The notes under the pieces were generated by a model. That model was not told the DNA's origin. It ran no database searches and saw only the letters and a list, made by a program, of their open reading frames with translations. Made by a program: the position numbers and the translations under genes. Shown piece after piece: positions 55,301 to 64,000 of a stretch of 64,000 bases of DNA. How positions within the stretch are numbered: position 1 is the stretch's first letter; the number at the start of each line of letters is the position of its first letter. The stretch covers positions 27,913,133-27,977,132 of the forward strand of contig NC_092346.1 of NCBI RefSeq assembly GCF_963676685.1, given 5' to 3'. Source of the DNA: Mytilus edulis (taxonomy: Eukaryota; Mollusca; Bivalvia; Mytilida; Mytilidae).

Positions 55301-58300
55301 CTATCTGTATGACTTATTTTACCGACTGGTTTCTATAAATCGAGCTTTCTCTAAAACTTCATAACGGTCGGACTGCATGATGTATTTCAATTGTTTGTTT
55401 CAATTTCCTGTTCTTTGGAAAAAAGAAATAATATCTGCCGTAAAAGATGTTCTGACTATTTTTCGCGTGCAAAATCTTTTTCTTTTGACACTGTACTAAC
55501 TATGTAACTCTTTTAATTCAATATTAAGGGGGTTCGCGGGTCTAAATCATTTATATAGGATTTCTCTATATTTTTCTATAAATTAACTTTATCTTATAGT
55601 TAATAGAAAAATAAAATAAAAAAGTGGGATCACCGTTCATTTGCGCTCACAATCTGCCTTCGAAAGAAGCATACATTTTTGTAAAGGTGTTTTTTTTCTG
55701 TTGAAGTAATAGGAGAAATAAAGGTAATATCGAAAAAAAAGAAAGAAATTTATTACAGAAATCGCTCAAATTTTACAATAATTTAGTTTAAGTACAGCTT
55801 ATATGGAAATTATATTAAAAAATATAGGTCACCGATGAGTTAAATAAGATATTTCAATTTTAAAGCCAAAAAATGGCATTTTTCCACCAAAGGGAGATAA
55901 TTTGGAACTTTTTCAATGATGTATACATTTTAAAAGTCATCTGGGGCCAACACAAATTGTTTGTTTTGAATGATTTCTGTACCATATAATAAGTAACAAC
56001 TACAAAAGGTAACAAATAAAATTTGAAATGAAAAACAAATTTTTATTTTTTTTCTGAAATTTTTATACCCTCGAGCCTCCTTAAGTCTGTGTATTTTAAA
56101 AAATTCGTACAAATCAAAACAAAATATTTTAATTGATAACACAATACAGCGCAGGTGTTTCCTTTCATGTTATTAAAGCTAGAGTTTCGAATGAAAGAGT
56201 TGAAATCATCTCTTAATATATCTTACGGAGGCCTTTATTGAATATATATGTGTCTGAGATGACAACAGATATATTTATCGTAACTACATTTTTTCCAATT
56301 TACTCGATTGTGGTATCGGCAAATGGCACTAATATACAGATTGCTATGTGCATAAGCAACATTGCCAGTCGTAAAGGTAATCGATGTTCGTGCAGCTTAT
56401 CTTTAGGTGTGGTAATGTGAAGCATTATTGGTGTCGATTGTTGTTGGCTTTTTTTTACTGTTTGTTTATGGTACTGTAAGTTTTTGTTCAACTTATATTT
56501 TTTTTTAATAGGCCGAAAAAGTAAAAAAGTCATTTCTTATCATTTTATTCTTAATTCCATTTCAAACCGGAGTAAATCATGAAAAAACGTTGATGACGAC
56601 ACGGTCACTTGACAAAATTATGTGTACCAGCTGATAAACAAAACAACGTCAGCCAATCAGAATACGTGTGCGTTTCCCTCAGTTTTAGTTTGTTACCCCG
56701 ATTTTGTTTTTTCCATAGATTTACGAGTTTTGAACAGCGGCATAATTCTATTGCCTTTATTTATGTCCAAAATTTAATTATTTTTTAATAACACTTTGAA
56801 AAAGTACTAATGAAAAAAGTAAAATAACAAAAACACCGAACTCAAATGGAAAAAAATGAAAGCTCAAACATATCAAACGAATGGAAACCTTCGAAATATA
56901 AGTGTTTGTTATTATTTTCACACAAAGTTTTATATATCATGCTTTTAAAATCCCCGAATCGTTTCTTTTTTAAGACAAATTATCATCATTTAAACCATGT
57001 GGAACTTAATACTTCGATTAGAGTATTACACAATTTTATCATTGTTTTAATCCATCATCTATGCATCTTTTTCATGGTTATAGTAATTGTAAATTTTTCG
57101 TAGAAATTACTATAAGACAATAATATTCAAAATCCTTCATATCCTGGTATGCCTTAAATAGAACCAAAAACACTTTAAAAGTCTCGAGAAATGTCTTCTT
57201 TTAACAATATAGTTATCAAAGGTACCAGGATTATAATTTAGTACGCCATACACGCGTTTCGTCTACATAAGACTCATCAGTGACGCTCATATCAAAATAT
57301 TTAATAAGCCACACAAGTGCAAAGTTGAAGAGCATTGAGTATTCTAAACTCCAAAATATTGTGCCAAATACGGCTGAGGTAATCTATGCCTGGGATAAGA
57401 ACATCCTTAGTTTTACTCGATATATACAAAGTTTTGTAAACAGGAAATTTATAAAAATGACTACATTATAGATATTCAATATTAACAAGGGTATCATGTT
57501 CAAAATAATCACAAATTATGTTATTAAAGCCTGTTGCAGCCAGAGGGACAAATATGTCAATAAGTTTAATTGTTGTGTCCCTTTAGAATTAACATTCCGA
57601 AGATGGAACCGTGTTTTATTTTTTCAAATTGGTCCCCCAGGTTAAAGTATTAGAACGTGTCGTCATTTATCGATTGGGCGTGTGTTACCTAACCTGACAT
57701 CGGACTTGGACTTCTTTTGAACTGTGTTTTACTGTGCGCTTTGCTCTGTGTGTTTCTTTTTTCTACACTGATCAGAGGTATAGGGGAGGGTTGAAATTTC
57801 ACAAAACATGTTTACTCCAGCTACATTTTTGCGCCTCTCCCAAGTCCCTTTCTTAATTTGGTATATTCTTTTTCATTTAAGTTCATTATTTTTTTAGTTT
57901 TGTGTGACGTCCATTTTCACTGAACTAATACATAACTCTAATAAGGGAACAGCAAAGAACCAGCTCCTGGTGTGGGATATTCTCGCTGAATTGAAGACCC
58001 TTTAATTTGGTGGTCTTTAGCTGGTATCTTCTTTTTGGTCAGGTTATTGTTTCTTTGAAATATTTCTCATTTCAATTCTAAATTTTATATAGAATTAATT
58101 GCAGCAAAATAATTTCTGTCTCCAAATGATTTGACTATTTTTTGTACTTTTCTCTCGCAAATATGTTCAAATTTCCATTAAATTTTATGATAAAATGTAA
58201 AATATGTTGTTTCTGTGTATTTTTTCGTTTTCTTTAGCAGTGCTATCCATCAAACACTGCTATTGCTAACATATATATTTTCCTGTAGTATCGAGCAAAT

Positions 58301-59574
58301 ATTGGCCCTTGCATGTGCATTTTTACTTTTTTTTTCTTGTTCAACTCATTGGTCATCTTGTTGGTATCTCCAATGTCCAGTTATTTTCAATGTGCGTTCG
58401 ATTTAATGACAAAGCTGTGAAGGGGGTTATGCGTTCAAATATATTTCTATTATGAAGTACTATATACGTTGAACCACAAACGTAAAAATCATTCAATCGC
58501 GTAGTGGAATCAACTGTTTTTGGATTCTTATAAATTCTATATATAACTTTTGGACTAGTTTAAATCTCGGTCTATTTCTGAAATTTATTCTTACATACTT
58601 TTGATTTTTTAACCCTTTATGCTAACATTGCCTATGTAAATTTTAAAATTCGAGTAGGGTCTTGAGGAAACGATGTTAGTCCGTCGATAAAAGTCTGACC
58701 CGTGTTAGGAGAGAGTCATATCTCTTGATATGGTTATATTTATAAATTAAATGTTTACAAAATTTTGAAAAAATAAAGTATAAGAATTTTGCGAGAGAAA
58801 AGTACAAAAAATAGTCAAATCATTTGGAGACAGAAATTATTTTGCTGCAATTAATTCTATATAAAATTTAGAATTGAAATGAGAAATATTTCAAAGAAAC
58901 AATAACCTGATCACTGAAACACTGAGGCTTTTTTTTCCTCAGACATAGATTACCTTAGCTGTATTTTGCAAAACTTTCAGGAAATTTGGTTTTCAATGCT
59001 CTTCAACTTCGTACTTCATTTGGCTTTTTTAACTTTTTTGGATTCGAACGTCACTGATGAGTCTTTGTAAACGAGACGCGCGTCTGGTGTATATAAAAAT
59101 TTAGTCCTGGTATCTATGATGAGTTTATTTGCAACTTAAAGACACCCTTGTAGATTTCGAAAAAGAGCAGACTAACTCCACTACAAGGAAGCACTCGCAC
59201 CCGCAAATTGGAAAGGGATTAAAATAAGTTGCAAAACTTGTTTCCCAATCCACTATAAATAAATATGTTAAAAACTAAAAATAAATATAAGGAAGAAAGT
59301 GTATGAAAACAATTACGAAAATCCTTTAATAAAATTCAGAAAAAAATGTGTGTTTAGTTCATTTGTTAGAAAGGTTAAAAAAGATATCAATTTTGAAATA
59401 AAGCCAAAATGGAGCTACCAATGACAGAATAGTCGTAAATCATTAGATGTAGCCATGTCGATCAACAGGAATAATAGAATATTTCATAAATCACTTACCA
59501 ATTCCATACACGGTCAGTTTATCTTGATGGTGAAGAACAAAAAGTAAAACAAGATACTTCAGTAGACCATACAT
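48942..59574 (-). CDS. WSC-domain type I membrane protein (4 exons, 254 aa)
   Basis: Exons 59574-59499, 52731-52589, 50783-50642 and 49345-48942 join in phases 1, 0 and 1 with GT-AG borders to one frame. Residues 1-16 form a hydrophobic signal peptide (GLLKYLVLLFVL). Residues about 28-120 are one WSC domain: YMGCYYDQ, LPYGKLDLSYMTNDLCESHC, YQCFCTNVTNN, DDCNMACGG, CGGSWSLSVYKI, with Cys at 32, 56, 60, 61, 78, 80, 97, 101 and 109. WSC domains bind carbohydrate in known cases. A Thr/Ser-rich stalk (123-166), a Cys cluster CPECSCANC (170-178), a Lys/Arg juxtamembrane segment and a TM helix (229-247) follow. N-glycosylation motifs are at 82, 86 and 182. Likely a cell-surface recognition protein; ligand unknown. 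The first intron is 6.8 kb and full of repeats. Confidence 0.85.
50642..50783 (-). CDS. WSC protein exon 3
   Basis: 142 nt after acceptor GATTTATTACAG; donor GTAAGA. Codes the second half of the WSC domain, including the CGGSWSLSVY terminus. The split of WSC domains over two exons at this point is common in bivalve genes (from memory). Confidence 0.85.
51078..51300 (+). repeat. Interspersed repeat R4 copy in WSC intron 2
   Basis: AAAGGCAACAGTAATATACTG, GTTCGAAAGTCATAAATCC, ACAACTGCCATTTTCCTGAC. Intron 2 (50784-52588) is otherwise AT-rich. Confidence 0.6.
52589..52731 (-). CDS. WSC protein exon 2
   Basis: 143 nt after acceptor AATACTTACAG; donor GTATGT. Codes the first half of the WSC domain and ends in phase 0 after ATYMGTQ. 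Confidence 0.85.
53224..53268. repeat. Perfect 20-bp inverted repeat with 5-nt loop
   Basis: ACTAGGATATGTGCAATATT, loop CAAGA, then the exact complement. It directly precedes a repeat beginning CAATGGCAAAATCAAAAGC (53269-53400). A short hairpin of this kind could be an element terminus or a decayed MITE. Confidence 0.85.
53550..53745. repeat. Palindromic array of CGAAA/TTTCG words
   Basis: The left side is rich in TTTCG/CGTTTTC on the plus strand (53565-53600), the middle is rich in GCGAAA, CGAGAAA and ACACGAAA (53605-53685), and the right returns to TTTCGCG/TTTCTCG (53693-53735). All frames are open through the simple words, giving spurious overlapping open frames on both strands. Confidence 0.65.
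53745..53815 (-). repeat. Fragment of repeat R3-related sequence
   Basis: GGTCTTCAACACAGCGAAAA followed by AAGCCCACATCTGGAGG and GGTCCCTAAAC. The same start recurs at 63966-64000. Confidence 0.5.
54139..54270 (+). repeat. 18-20 bp minisatellite ACCATCGCACTTCAGCGG
   Basis: About seven copies alternating two variants: CACTTCGGCGTAGACCATCG and CACTTCAGCGGGACCATCG. The opposite-strand version is at 63670-63832. Confidence 0.75.
54872..55235 (+). repeat. Interspersed repeat R3, copy 2
   Basis: GACATCGGACTCGAACTTCTC, GTTTAACCCCGCTGC, GCGCTTGTCCCAAGTGAGG, GGGGCCAACTGAAGGACG, CTCTTTGACACATTCCCC. Confidence 0.7.
55524..56084. mobile_element. TTAA-flanked MITE (piggyBac-like), ~561 bp
   Basis: Left end TTAAGGGGGTTCGCGGGT; right end is the approximate complement of TTAAGGAGGCTCGAGGGTAT. 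Both include TTAA (55524-55527 and 56081-56084), the piggyBac target. Interior is AT-rich with GTGGGATCACCGTTCATTTG and no transposase. Confidence 0.65.
57205..57345 (-). repeat. Hammerhead-bearing repeat A, copy 2
   Basis: Reverse of the 30240-30490 family: GTTATCAAAGGTACCAGG (57212), ribozyme 57243-57286, then CAAAGTTGAAGAGCATTGAG (57319). Confidence 0.7.
57243..57286 (-). ncRNA. Hammerhead ribozyme (minimal type I), copy 2
   Basis: On the minus strand: GCGTCA (57286-57281) pairs with TGGCGT (57248-57243), core CTGATGA (57280-57274), stem II GTC/GAC with a 7-nt loop (57273-57261), GAAA (57260-57257) and CGCGTGTA (57256-57249). The cleavage triplet is GTA, allowed under the NUH rule but different from the GTC of the 30399 copy. 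Stem III is shortened by one changed base. Possibly weakly active. Confidence 0.7.
57693..58085 (+). repeat. Interspersed repeat R3, copy 3
   Basis: GACATCGGACTTGGACTTC, ACATTTTTGCGCCTCTCCC, CCAGCTCCTGGTGTGGG, and an AT-shifted end GGTCAGGTTATTGTTTC that also forms the left arm of the perfect inverted repeat. Confidence 0.6.
58039..58161 (+). repeat. Perfect 123-bp inverted repeat, left arm
   Basis: Begins TCAGGTTATTGTTTCTTTG and ends TTCTCTCGCAAA. Every base matches the complement of 58788-58910. The left arm runs from the natural end of an R3 repeat into unique sequence. Confidence 0.85.
58788..58910 (-). repeat. Perfect 123-bp inverted repeat, right arm
   Basis: Begins TTTGCGAGAGAAAAGTAC and ends AACAATAACCTGA. 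The spacer between arms is 626 bp (58162-58787), AT-rich without genes. Because only the left arm is in R3 context, the right arm looks like the derived copy. Confidence 0.85.
59048..59090 (+). ncRNA. Hammerhead ribozyme, decayed copy
   Basis: ACGTCA, CTGATGA (59054-59060), GTCTTTGTAAAC, then GAGA instead of GAAA (59073-59076), CGCGCGTC and TGGTGT. The substitution in the core A and the broken stem II make it inactive by known hammerhead chemistry. It is part of a diverged repeat A copy (58955-59110). Confidence 0.6.
59499..59574 (-). CDS. WSC protein exon 1 (signal peptide)
   Basis: Starts at the ATG of MYGLLKYLVL; donor GTAAGT. Phase 1. An upstream in-frame Met exists (59745) but the shorter start puts a clean signal peptide at the N-terminus. 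Confidence 0.75.
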
Positions 59575-60470
59575 TTCTGTCTTATATGTAAGATAGATAC
59601 ATAACATATGCTTTGTACATGCTTCGGTCCTGCATGCAAAGGGTTTATCATGACTTTTCAAAATATTCTTTGCGCAATCAATTTTAAGCATGCCATTGGT
59701 TAATTGACAATAATGACATTGCTCTGTTTGCTTAATAAGAAACAATTACAAAAATAGAACATCTTTAGAGTTGGTTGCAACCTTCTTATCAACATGTCTT
59801 CAAACGAAAACACATGTTTCTGACACAGACGTCTACAATCAATTTTGTCTTTCAAATATTCAATTAAATAAAATAACGATGCATTGTATACATAAACTGT
59901 TAAACTAATTCAGGTACATTTTACTTTTTAAAACTTTTGTTCTTATCATTGATTCTTGATTATAAGAACCTAGTATGATTTGTTTATGCAACAAAACTCG
60001 TCTAGTAATTTCCAAACTTGACAAGCTGTGAAATTCTACCCTTTTAGACAACAAAAGAAGCTATGTTGGTTTTGTGAATATTACTTTTACTGTGTAATCG
60101 TTCTTTGGTAATCCATTTGACGTTGGTCCGTACTTATGCATCCCATCATTGTGTTATTATGTTTTAAGATTTATATGTTTACGTATCTTCTGGGTCCCAT
60201 GGGCCAGATGTACAAATATTACATTGACAAATATTATGATTATATTGTAAATATACACACTGTCACAATAATACACAAAATCGTTTTCGTATTCGTATTC
60301 GTTATTACGCTATGATAAAGTTGTGTATTTTTGTATTTTATTATTATGAGTGTTCTTGTCTATTTGTCTTTTTGTCCTTCTTTGTTGATATATTTGTTTG
60401 TATAGTGATTAAGATTATCACACAACAGTTGCATAAAGTTCCATTATATTGACAACGATGTGTGAAGAAA
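59575..60470. other. Upstream of the WSC gene
   Basis: AT-rich. The WSC promoter should lie just beyond 59574 on the minus strand but no element stands out. An upstream in-frame ATG exists at 59745. Confidence 0.35.
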
Positions 60471-60580
60471 ACGGGAGTTTCTCGCTACATTTAAGACCCA
60501 TTGGTGGCCTTCGGCTGTTGACTGCTCTATAGTTGGGTTGTTGTCGCTTTGATACATTTCCCATTTCCTTTCTCAGTTTA
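60470..60580 (+). repeat. Interspersed repeat R3, 3' fragment
   Basis: GGGAGTTTCTCGCTACATTT, GGTGGCCTTCGGCTGTTG, GTTGTTGTCGCTTTGATAC. Confidence 0.6.
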
Positions 60581-61450
60581 ATTTTTATACATAATAGGTA
60601 AAAAAAAGTGTGGAAAATATATTTATATTAATAAAAGATAGTTGCATCCCATTATCTTGTACGAAGATGAAATATGGTTTGAATAAAATTTTGGGGAAGG
60701 TTAAAGGGTTGAAGTATAGCATGGGACTTGGGATGGAGGGAGCTAGCTCCTGTTTTTATTATATAAACTATTTTTTAAAACGACCAATCGTGTAGTACCG
60801 AGCTCATTTTAAAATTGTTCGGAACTGCACTTTTATTTTAACTAAATATGGTGTAGATTGACCCTCAGAAGGATGCACACCTTAAAAAAGGTCATGTTCC
60901 AATTGACGCTACCATTGTTTGCCTCTTTCTTCGAATGAGACCCTTCAAAAGCACGAAAATGTTGTAAACCCTGAAAAATATCCTGGATTTCAAATTTGCT
61001 TTAAGTGTTTTGTGGTAGCACAAGAAGCATATATCGGTTTCTTTTTTTCTATTTAGTAAAATGTAGCTTCATGAAACGCATACAAAAGGTATAAGACCTT
61101 TTATTTCATTTATCCCCTGGTTTGACTAGGAATTTAAACATTAGAGAGAAAAGCAAGAGTGTTTTACAGGATTAAGAGTTTACAGTTATATGACATATAT
61201 TTCGTAAATACTTCAATAGACAAACAATTCAAACGATGCACAGCACCTCTTGTGTTACTTGTTGGTCATCATAATAACTTTACAACTTATACAGGTTTTG
61301 GTGATCAACCAAATGTAATTGCGCGCAACGGTTAGAATAGTATGACTTCAAGATTTTTCTTGGATCTAATCTCACTGAATGCATCTGCACTATTTATTGA
61401 TGAATTTCTAATTGATGACTCTTGCGTTTGTTTGGACTGTTTTCCTGTCA
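60581..61450. other. AT-rich, no gene seen
   Basis: A 61-codon frame at 60610-60795 has no recognisable family. Nothing else supported. Confidence 0.35.
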
Positions 61451-61780
61451 CGTAGTATTTTAATTTTAGCGATATTTTTTAACATTGTCATATAAGCAGA
61501 ACATTAAGCTAGCCATAAGCCATGTTCACCCAAGCATTTCTCTTGAAATGCCTGTTCGAGGAATATGGCAGTTGTTATCAAATAGTCCGTTTCTATGTAT
61601 GTTTGCGTTTTTGTTTTTGTTGCAGTACAGTGTTTCTGTTATTCTGTTGTTTTCGTCTTATATTTGTTGTGCTTCCCTCAGTTTTAGCTTGTAACCCGGA
61701 TTTTTTTTCTACAGCGATTGATGACTTTTTAACAGCTGTATTCTACTGTTGCCTTTATCTAAAGTACGTTACTGATGTAT
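61450..61780 (-). repeat. Reverse copy of repeat R4 with T-rich extension
   Basis: TCATATAAGCAGAACATTAAG, CAGTACAGTGTTTCTGTT, CCCTCAGTTTTAGCTTG and TTTTAACAGCTGTATTC correspond to the complement of the R4 family. Overlapping frames at 61485-61941 are by-products. Confidence 0.6.
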
Positions 61781-62677
61781 CAAAGGTAACTTTTTCTGTG
61801 TTCTTCTTTGTTTTAAAAATTTATAATCTTTATTTCAAGAATACAAATGGCTCTGAGAGTTTTGAACCATGGGGAACTATGGTAGTCTCTACCTTCTTTT
61901 TTTATATTCAATTTGTCAATAACCAACTTTGTAATAACTAAAAATTAATAATTTTCTCATTACTGACATAGACAGAAATAAAATGAATTCAGAACAATGT
62001 AGGAAATAGTATGCCGTACTAACAATAGGTGAAAATGAATATGAATGTTCCATCTGATTTTTTTATATATTGTTTGTCATCTTGCTTTTTTCAAATGATG
62101 TGACCCTTTATAGTCAGCCTAAAGATTGGTTGATAATGTACATCTCTCGAATTAAAAAATAGAAAAGGAAATATAATTAAGCTGTGCTTTTTAGAATAAA
62201 ATCGTTTATTCATACTCAAATTACGTTATTTGTCAAATTCTCCCGTTAAATCATTCAAAGTTATTTTAAAGTTTAAATATAGTTTGAGCGCTTTTATTTA
62301 AAATCTATTCCTTACTCTAAAATTACCTGATAAATATCCAACAAACTTTAATAACAAATTAATCCCACCAATTTTTCGTTTAAAATCTTGTTATTTCATT
62401 GTTTTCTGCTCTTTATCTAATCATATCTTTCGTTTACTAATTCTATCTTTTTTTTATCTTATGGTTTAAGGGTGCTGTTTGGTATCTTCTCCACATTTTT
62501 TAGCCAGATACATTCTAAAATGAACGTAGCGCTATGCGTAGTATCTGTCAGATTTTTGTGAAAAGATTATATGAAATAATTATTCTCATATGATTTGCAT
62601 ATAAGGGAATATGTTGATATGATTGGTCGAGAGAACTTCCGGTAGTTGATATTGACGTTGGCTATTTTTCGATAGAC
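61781..62677. other. AT-rich intergenic, no gene seen
   Basis: No repeats or genes recognised apart from the end of the T-rich repeat. Confidence 0.35.
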
Positions 62678-62870
62678 GACGTTGACCGAACTTCTTTTCG
62701 TTACCAATGTAATCCAGATGACGGCGATAATAACACCGACGTTACCAAATTTATTTTTACTGCACGTTAATCGTTAAAAATAAAATAAGACGTTGACCGA
62801 ACTTCTTTTCGTTACCAATGTAAACAAGATGGCGGGATAATAACACCGACGTTACTGCACTTTAATCCTT
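62678..62870 (+). repeat. 111-bp tandem duplication with AAGATGGCGG motif
   Basis: GACGTTGACCGAACTTCTTT occurs at 62678 and 62789, each followed by TCGTTACCAATGTAA, a CAGATGACGG or CAAGATGGCGG motif and GATAATAACACCGACGTTA. The second matches a YY1-type promoter motif, but no downstream gene is visible. Confidence 0.65.
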
Positions 62871-63669
62871 AATCTTTAAACAAAATAACAAAAACAAAAA
62901 CATTCGTTTGAATGATAAGAGTTTTTGTAGTTTATTTTTTATTAGATTGGAAATTTTATGGAGTAACAAATAAATTCATGCGCCAGGCCTATTCAATGAC
63001 ACAAATATAAAATTTACGTGCGATAGATTACGAGTGTGGAAATACATTTTCCAAGTCTCCAGTTTTAAAGAATTAAAAGGATTAAACGCCTTTTTAAAGG
63101 AATTTATTGGTGTATAAACTGGACCAAGTCACCCACAAACATATCATAAAAGTCATTTCATTTAGATAGAGGAAACTACTCATTTTATTTTCAAGATACA
63201 TAACAATACGTAGCCTTTTTACAAATGTAGTTGTTAAACACTTCAGTTTTCGTTATTGATAATTCGTGAAGAACCCGGCATTTTCATAGATATATCCCAT
63301 TTTAATCAACTGAACAAATACTTATTCTGGACACTGGTAAATTTAGACTTTATTAGACAAAATATATTCGGGCATATTTCTTGACTTATTTCTTAAGGCA
63401 GTTTGTCTTTTATCTAACACAGATCTTTGGTTGATAGCTAGGACAGAATAAAGATGACAAGTTAAATCCTCATATAATTACATAATACGATAATCTATAT
63501 CATTAACGGGAAGCTTAATACAAAATTTTATGATAAAAGAGATGATTTTTCATTTCCTGTCGTTAAGTCTCCATTGTTAGACGGTCACGTTCCCTTGTCA
63601 TCATCTTATGGTGTTTATATATATCAACTCTTACGATTCGCTAGTGTATTTAACTAATATTAGATTTGT
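62871..63669. other. AT-rich intergenic, no gene seen
   Basis: No repeats or genes recognised. Confidence 0.35.
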
Positions 63670-63832
63670 AGGACTCGGAACCGCGATGGTACTCCGAACC
63701 GCGATGGTCACGCTTAGATGCGATGCTGAAGTGCGTGCTTTATCATGCCGAAGTGCGATGGTGTCATTGTAACCCTATCTTGTTGATAGCTACGCCGAAG
63801 TGCGATGGTGCTAACGTGGAAGTGCGATGATC
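63670..63832 (-). repeat. 18-20 bp minisatellite, second locus, inverted
   Basis: GGAACCGCGATGGTACTCC, GCCGAAGTGCGATGGTG and GGAAGTGCGATGATC are complements of the unit at 54139-54270, more diverged and interrupted by about 30 bp. Confidence 0.65.
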
Positions 63833-63894
63833 TACACAAATCTCATTTGCTAAGCTTTTCTTGTCGATGTTTAAGTCAATGTAAAATAAAGACT

Positions 63895-64000
63895 GAATTT
63901 GAAAATGTGTCAAAGAGACAACAATTCGAACAAAGAGTACAAAAAATACAACCGATGCCAACCAAAGGGTCTTCAACACAGCGAGAAAAGCCCACACCTA
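63895..64000 (-). repeat. Interspersed repeat R3-related end, cut by the window edge
   Basis: GAAAATGTGTCAAAGAGAC, GATGCCAACCAAAGGGTC and TTCAACACAGCGAGAAAAGC match the reverse of the R3 3' end and the 53745 fragment. Confidence 0.55.

Noticed and set aside
61485-61941. Hydrophobic Phe/Leu-rich frames of 69 and 139 codons
   Set aside because: They are T-rich translations of a reverse R4 repeat; similar false frames occur at other copies.

Overview
The window looks like nuclear DNA from a marine bivalve, most probably a mussel of the Mytilus type. This is an inference: genes are split by GT-AG introns, the background is AT-rich, several repeat families look familiar from mussel sequence, and the gene families seen (SLC46, B-box/NHL, TPR-TIR, WSC) are ones that expand in bivalves. 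No bacterial or phage features are present.

Three multi-exon genes can be assembled with phase-consistent splice junctions. (1) Plus strand 8245-16716: a complete four-exon SLC46-family proton-coupled transporter, 493 aa. (2) Minus strand 35668-32490: a two-exon TTC22-like TPR protein ending in a TIR domain, 803 aa. (3) Minus strand 59574-48942: a four-exon type I membrane protein with signal peptide, one WSC domain, Thr/Ser stalk and a C-terminal transmembrane module, 254 aa. A fourth locus, minus strand 24803-23139, is a B-box/coiled-coil/NHL (TRIM-like) gene broken by three frameshifts, one caused by a pentanucleotide repeat. Fragments of retroelement genes lie at 2353-2814 (LINE reverse transcriptase C-terminus) and 22290-22735 (Penelope-like, frame-broken).

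The rest is mainly transposon-derived. Region by region: 1-2350 holds a degenerate ~70-bp tandem array; 2350-4900 a LINE stub, a non-autonomous Helitron with diagnostic ends, and a palindromic MITE; 7426-7880 a bivalve interspersed repeat; the SLC46 introns hold a decayed Tc1/mariner element and a run of CpG-dense TIR elements; 18600-21250 diverged tandem duplications; 25570-28880 interspersed repeats; 29200-30880 a hairpin element, a hammerhead ribozyme and a minisatellite; 35690-43600 a segmentally duplicated block, one copy of which carries a recent 1.8-kb insertion bounded by 469-bp direct repeats; 53220-56090 palindromic arrays, an 18-bp minisatellite and a TTAA MITE; 57210-59110 hammerhead repeats and a perfect 123-bp inverted repeat.

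The most interesting signals are the hammerhead ribozymes (intact-looking at 30399-30442 and 57243-57286, decayed or truncated elsewhere), the 1.8-kb insertion whose empty site is preserved in a paralogous copy in the same window, and the TPR-TIR protein whose TIR lacks glutamate at the usual NADase position. SLC46, TIR, B-box and WSC families can each act in innate sensing or membrane recognition, but nothing here shows that these neighbours work together.
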